This document shows, piece by piece, positions 42,599-45,417 of a stretch of 45,417 bases of DNA. The position numbers and the translations under genes are program-made. The notes beneath the pieces were generated by a model. It did no database searches and was not told the DNA's origin. It was given only the letters and a program-made list of their open reading frames with translations. Position 1 is the stretch's first letter, and each line of letters begins with the position of its first letter. Location: NCBI GenBank assembly GCA_011389985.1, contig JAABTH010000015.1, positions 1 through 45,417 on the forward strand, written 5' to 3'. This DNA comes from Bacillota bacterium. Its GTDB lineage: Bacteria > Bacillota > Dethiobacteria > DTU022.

Positions 42599-42611
42599 AT
42601 TAAATTCTATA

Positions 42612-42620
42612 TGATATAAT
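42612..42620 (+). promoter_or_regulatory. Extended -10 promoter before rplS
   Basis: TGATATAAT contains a perfect TATAAT (42615-42620) with the TG extension; the -35 at 17 bp (ATCTTG) is weak. It lies between trmD and rplS and would give L19 extra transcription beyond the upstream operon. Confidence 0.5.
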
Positions 42621-42650
42621 AGCCCAGTGATAGAAGGAGGTTTGAGGCAG

Positions 42651-42992
42651 ATGGATTTAATCAAAGAAGTAGAAAAGCGAAATCTAAAAGAAGGCTTGCC
42701 GCATTTTAGCTCTGGTGATACTGTTAAAGTGCATGTTAAAGTTGTAGAAGGCGGACGTGAGCGGACACAGGCTTTTGAAGGGGTTGTAATCAGACGCCAG
42801 GGAAGTGGTGCAAGGGAAACCTTTACGGTTCGACGTGTTACCTTCGGTATTGGTGTGGAAAGGATATTTCCTGTTCACTCGCCTTCAATTAACAAGATTG
42901 AAGTCGTAAAAAAAGGCCGTGTGCGCAGGGCAAAGCTTTATTACCTGAGAAAGCGTACCGGTAAAGCTGCTCGTATCAAAGAACGCCGCTAA
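42651..42992 (+). CDS. rplS: Ribosomal protein L19
   Basis: This 113-residue protein lies at the 50S-30S interface. It shows [36 protein letters not shown] and the basic C-terminus [19 protein letters not shown] typical of L19. ATG 42651 is chosen because AGAAGGAGG (42632-42640) is 10 bases upstream; the GTG at 42627 would lie before that site. It follows trmD, and lepB starts 15 bases later. Confidence 0.97.
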   Translation: MDLIKEVEKRNLKEGLPHFSSGDTVKVHVKVVEGGRERTQAFEGVVIRRQGSGARETFTVRRVTFGIGVERIFPVHSPSINKIEVVKKGRVRRAKLYYLRKRTGKAARIKERR

Positions 42993-43007
42993 ACGGGGAT
43001 GATTTGA

Positions 43008-43535
43008 TTGAATAAATGGAAAGAGCTTTGGGATTGGGTTCGTTCGATCCTGATTGCAATAGTGCTGGCTTTGCTGATTAGATTGTTCCTCTTTGAGGTT
43101 TTTGTTGTTGAAGGACGTTCGATGTATCCGACTCTTCATGAGACAGAACGTCTTATGGTTAATAAGGTAATCTATCGTTTTGATCAACCCAAGAATGGCG
43201 ATGTTGTTGTATTCGAATATGAACCCGGCCGTGATTTTATTAAACGCGTGATCGGAATTCCCGGTGACAAGATCGAAATTAACACCGGCCGGGTTTACAT
43301 CAATGATCAACCTTTAGAAGAGCCATACTTGCTTGACAATATGGAAATGAATGATTTTGGTCCGATAGAAGTGCCACCGGGATATTTATTTCTTATGGGC
43401 GACTATCGTATAAACAGCATGGACAGCCGCGATCCGCGTGTAGGCTTTGTCTCCCTTGAAGATCTAAAGGGCAGGGCATTCTTTATCTTCTGGCCGCCCT
43501 GGGAAGCACGTGCTATCAGCAGCAAGGTGGAATAG
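43008..43535 (+). CDS. lepB: Signal peptidase I
   Basis: This 175-residue membrane protease removes signal peptides outside the cell. One N-terminal transmembrane segment (about residues 12-32) leads to the catalytic Ser38 (VEGRSMYPTL), and Lys79 lies in DFIKRVIGIPGD. The box GDYRINSMDSRDPRVGFV is the conserved C-terminal signature. TTG 43008 is preceded by GGGGATG. The single membrane segment and small size are the Gram-positive SipS type. rbgA starts 2 bases after its stop. Confidence 0.95.
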   Translation: MNKWKELWDWVRSILIAIVLALLIRLFLFEVFVVEGRSMYPTLHETERLMVNKVIYRFDQPKNGDVVVFEYEPGRDFIKRVIGIPGDKIEINTGRVYINDQPLEEPYLLDNMEMNDFGPIEVPPGYLFLMGDYRINSMDSRDPRVGFVSLEDLKGRAFFIFWPPWEARAISSKVE

Positions 43536-43537
43536 CT

Positions 43538-44371
43538 ATGAAAGAAGGTCAGTGGTATCCGGGAAACATGGCCAGAGCTGTAACCCGACTTCGCCAGGAT
43601 ATAAAAATTGTCGATCTGGTGGTAGAACTGCTTGATGCGCGTATTCCAAAAAGCAGCCATAATCCTGCTTTCGCCGGCCTGGTCGGTGGCAAAAAACATT
43701 TGGTGCTCCTGCATAAGGCAGACAGAGCAGAAGATGCTGCTACCGAAAGCTGGCTTTCTCATTATAAGGAAGCCGGTACGCCGGCAATGGCTTTCAGTGT
43801 TCACAACAAGAGTTACTTAACCGGGCTTTTAAACTACCTGAAGAAGGAAGAAAAGAATCTAAGATCAGGTCGTCTGAAACGTCCTTTAAGAATGATTATT
43901 GTCGGTATTCCCAATGTAGGCAAGTCGACCATGATTAACTATTTTGTCAATAAATCTGTTACAAAAACCGGCAACCAACCGGGGATAACAAGGGGAAGGC
44001 AGTGGATTCGTATAACGCCCGGCCTTGAACTGCTTGATACTCCGGGTATACTATGGCCCAAAATTGATGAAGAAACCTCATGGCCGCTTGCTGTGGTTGG
44101 CGCCATCCCCCCCAGCAGAATAGACATCCAGCAATTGGTTCAGCGCTTGATCGCTTTTTATATTGAAAGAGGAAAAGAGAAGCTGATCACAGAACGTTAC
44201 AGTGGGATTGCTGTTGGTTCGGCTGAAAAGATGCTTGCCGATATCGGCCTGCTCCACGGTTGTTTATTACCTGAAGGTAAGGTTGATCTTAACCGGTCTT
44301 CAGCGCTGCTCTTACGAGATTTCCAGGGAGGCTTGCTTGGACAGGTTACTCTTGAATTTCCTCAAGCCTGA
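43538..44371 (+). CDS. rbgA: Ribosome biogenesis GTPase RbgA (YlqF)
   Basis: This 277-residue circularly permuted GTPase helps the late assembly of the 50S subunit. In this order the permuted motifs are G4 (LLHKAD), G1 (GIPNVGKST), G2 region (TGNQPGITRG) and G3 (DTPG). The start EGQWYPGNMARA is the family's N-terminus. It lies between lepB and rnhB, as in Bacillus. AAGGTGGAATAG before the ATG supplies the ribosome binding site. Confidence 0.95.
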   Translation: MKEGQWYPGNMARAVTRLRQDIKIVDLVVELLDARIPKSSHNPAFAGLVGGKKHLVLLHKADRAEDAATESWLSHYKEAGTPAMAFSVHNKSYLTGLLNYLKKEEKNLRSGRLKRPLRMIIVGIPNVGKSTMINYFVNKSVTKTGNQPGITRGRQWIRITPGLELLDTPGILWPKIDEETSWPLAVVGAIPPSRIDIQQLVQRLIAFYIERGKEKLITERYSGIAVGSAEKMLADIGLLHGCLLPEGKVDLNRSSALLLRDFQGGLLGQVTLEFPQA

Positions 44372-44386
44372 TAGGATGTGGTTTAA

Positions 44387-45163
44387 ATGCCTGTATTTGA
44401 CAAGATGACCATAGCAGAACTGGCTCTCTATATCGATCAGGCAGGCAACCTCACCCCGGAAATTGAAGAAATATTGATGAAAGATAAAAGAAACGGTACA
44501 TCTGCTCTACTTGAACGTCACAGGAGAAAGCAGGAGCGACGCGCGAAAGAAACTGCCCGGCTTGAGAAAATGCTTATCTACGAAAAACAGCTCTGGCAAA
44601 AAGGCTTCAAAGCAGTCGCCGGTATAGATGAAGCGGGAAGAGGTCCTCTGGCCGGACCTGTTGTTGCCGCAGCAGTTGTTTTCTCTTCCGGCACCTTAAT
44701 CGACAATCTTAACGACTCCAAGCAGTTGTCAGCTGCAAAACGTGGCAGCCTTTACGAAGAGATAATTGTAAATGCAAAAGCCTATGGAATCGGCAGCGCT
44801 TCGCGGGAGGAAATTGACCATTTTAATATTCATCAGGCTACCTTTCTGGCCATGAGACGGGCTCTGGCAAAATTGCCGGACGAGCCCGATTTTATTTTAG
44901 TCGACGGTTTTGCCTTGCCTGAGTCATCATGCCGGCAAAAAGCTATAAAGAGCGGGGATGCGCTTTCACTGTCTATCGCGGCTGCTTCGGTGCTGGCCAA
45001 AGTTACCAGGGATACAATGATGCTAAGACTGCATGAAGAGTACCCTCATTACGGATTTAACCGTCACAAAGGGTATGGAACTGCAGATCATTGCGCTGCT
45101 TTAAACAAATACGGACCGTGCCCTGCTCACAGGGTTTCCTTCCGACTTAAATTTGACGACTGA
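44387..45163 (+). CDS. rnhB: Ribonuclease HII
   Basis: This 258-residue enzyme cuts RNA in RNA-DNA hybrids. The catalytic acids lie in GIDEAGRGPLAGPVVAAA and the later LVDGFALP and DALSLSIAAASVLAKVTRD segments. An N-terminal extension of about 75 residues precedes the core, as in the Bacillus RnhB form. It follows rbgA after 15 bases, the order seen in Bacillus. The ATG has GGATGTGG upstream, a moderate site. Confidence 0.95.
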   Translation: MPVFDKMTIAELALYIDQAGNLTPEIEEILMKDKRNGTSALLERHRRKQERRAKETARLEKMLIYEKQLWQKGFKAVAGIDEAGRGPLAGPVVAAAVVFSSGTLIDNLNDSKQLSAAKRGSLYEEIIVNAKAYGIGSASREEIDHFNIHQATFLAMRRALAKLPDEPDFILVDGFALPESSCRQKAIKSGDALSLSIAAASVLAKVTRDTMMLRLHEEYPHYGFNRHKGYGTADHCAALNKYGPCPAHRVSFRLKFDD

Positions 45164-45178
45164 CAATGGGGCATCACG

Positions 45179-45417
45179 ATGACAAAAAAAAGACTTCAGG
45201 TTGGACAGACAGGAGAAACAGCTGCACGCCGATACCTGGAGAACCTCGGTTATAGAATTATTGAATCAAACTATCGCTGTCCTATTGGCGAGATTGATCT
45301 GATCGCCCGCGATAACCGAACCGTAGTTCTGGCTGAGGTGCGCACGCGCACGAGCTTGGCTTTTGGCAGCCCTGAAGAGTCTATCACGGCTGAAAAAGCG
45401 CGTCGTTTGCGCCGCCT
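45179..45417 (+). CDS. YraN/UPF0102 family protein, N-terminal part (cut by window end)
   Basis: The frame opens at ATG 45179 and runs open to the window end (79 complete codons). The start KKRLQVGQTGETAARRYLE is followed by LGYRIIESNYRCPIGEIDLIARD and VVLAEVRTRT, the endonuclease-like core of the UPF0102 family with its conserved acidic and basic residues. The family is often next to rnhB and comes before the comM/dprA genes in many Firmicutes. Its function is unknown. The ribosome binding site is weak (GGGG at 45168-45171). Confidence 0.9.
   Translation, partial: MTKKRLQVGQTGETAARRYLENLGYRIIESNYRCPIGEIDLIARDNRTVVLAEVRTRTSLAFGSPEESITAEKARRLRR

Noticed and set aside
1-45417. CRISPR arrays, insertion sequences, prophage genes, rRNA and tRNA genes
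   Set aside because: I saw no direct repeat arrays, transposase or phage motifs, and the intergenic gaps do not contain a recognisable tRNA or rRNA.

Overview
The window looks like a chromosomal segment of an anaerobic, spore-forming member of the Firmicutes (class Clostridia). The evidence is a T-box leader on pheST, an L20-type leader on infC-rpmI-rplT, the Gram-positive order rpsP-khpA-rimM-trmD-rplS-lepB-rbgA-rnhB, a spoVS gene, many TTG/GTG starts with strong AGGAGG sites, and clostridial accessory genes (two-gene SufC/SufB-like system, ADP-forming acyl-CoA synthetase, c-type cytochrome). I cannot name the species.

Region 1 (1-4.0 kb) is the redox section. It begins with the 3' end of a CcmF-like cytochrome c maturation gene. 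The most notable gene of the window follows: a Tat-exported, lipid-anchored, di-heme split-Soret-type cytochrome of the C-GCAxxG-C-C family. Its reading frame is interrupted by one UGA at 1154-1156. The frame continues past the UGA without a shift, the UGA takes the place of the family's first redox cysteine, and a stem-loop fitting the bacterial SECIS rules lies 12 nt after it. I read it as a 266-residue selenoprotein, not as two ORFs. A SufC/SufB-like Fe-S assembly pair follows.

Region 2 (4.0-8.2 kb) has a minus-strand uroporphyrinogen-decarboxylase-like gene, divergent from an arsenic resistance cluster (arsR, acr3, arsC), and then a lipid kinase gene.

Region 3 (8.2-21.4 kb) is translation and housekeeping: thrS; infC-rpmI-rplT, with infC apparently starting at AUU; an orphan K+ channel regulator gene; a TrmH-type methylase; T-box-controlled pheS-pheT; zapA; cvpA; an alkyladenine glycosylase; mutS2; and a small unknown gene. 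A minus-strand class A penicillin-binding protein (21.4-24.2 kb), an ADP-forming acyl-CoA synthetase and a NusG-domain-II membrane protein come next.

Region 4 (27.1-39 kb) starts at a perfect-consensus promoter and runs yceD-rpmF-plsX-fabH-fabD-fabG-acpP-fabF-rnc-spoVS-smc-ftsY, linking ribosomal protein, phospholipid and fatty acid synthesis with RNA processing and chromosome organisation. FapR and an enoyl-ACP reductase are not in this cluster, and fabH seems to start at a CTG. Region 5 (39-45.4 kb) is ylxM-ffh (signal recognition particle) followed by the rpsP-to-rnhB cluster, ending inside a YraN-type gene cut by the window edge.
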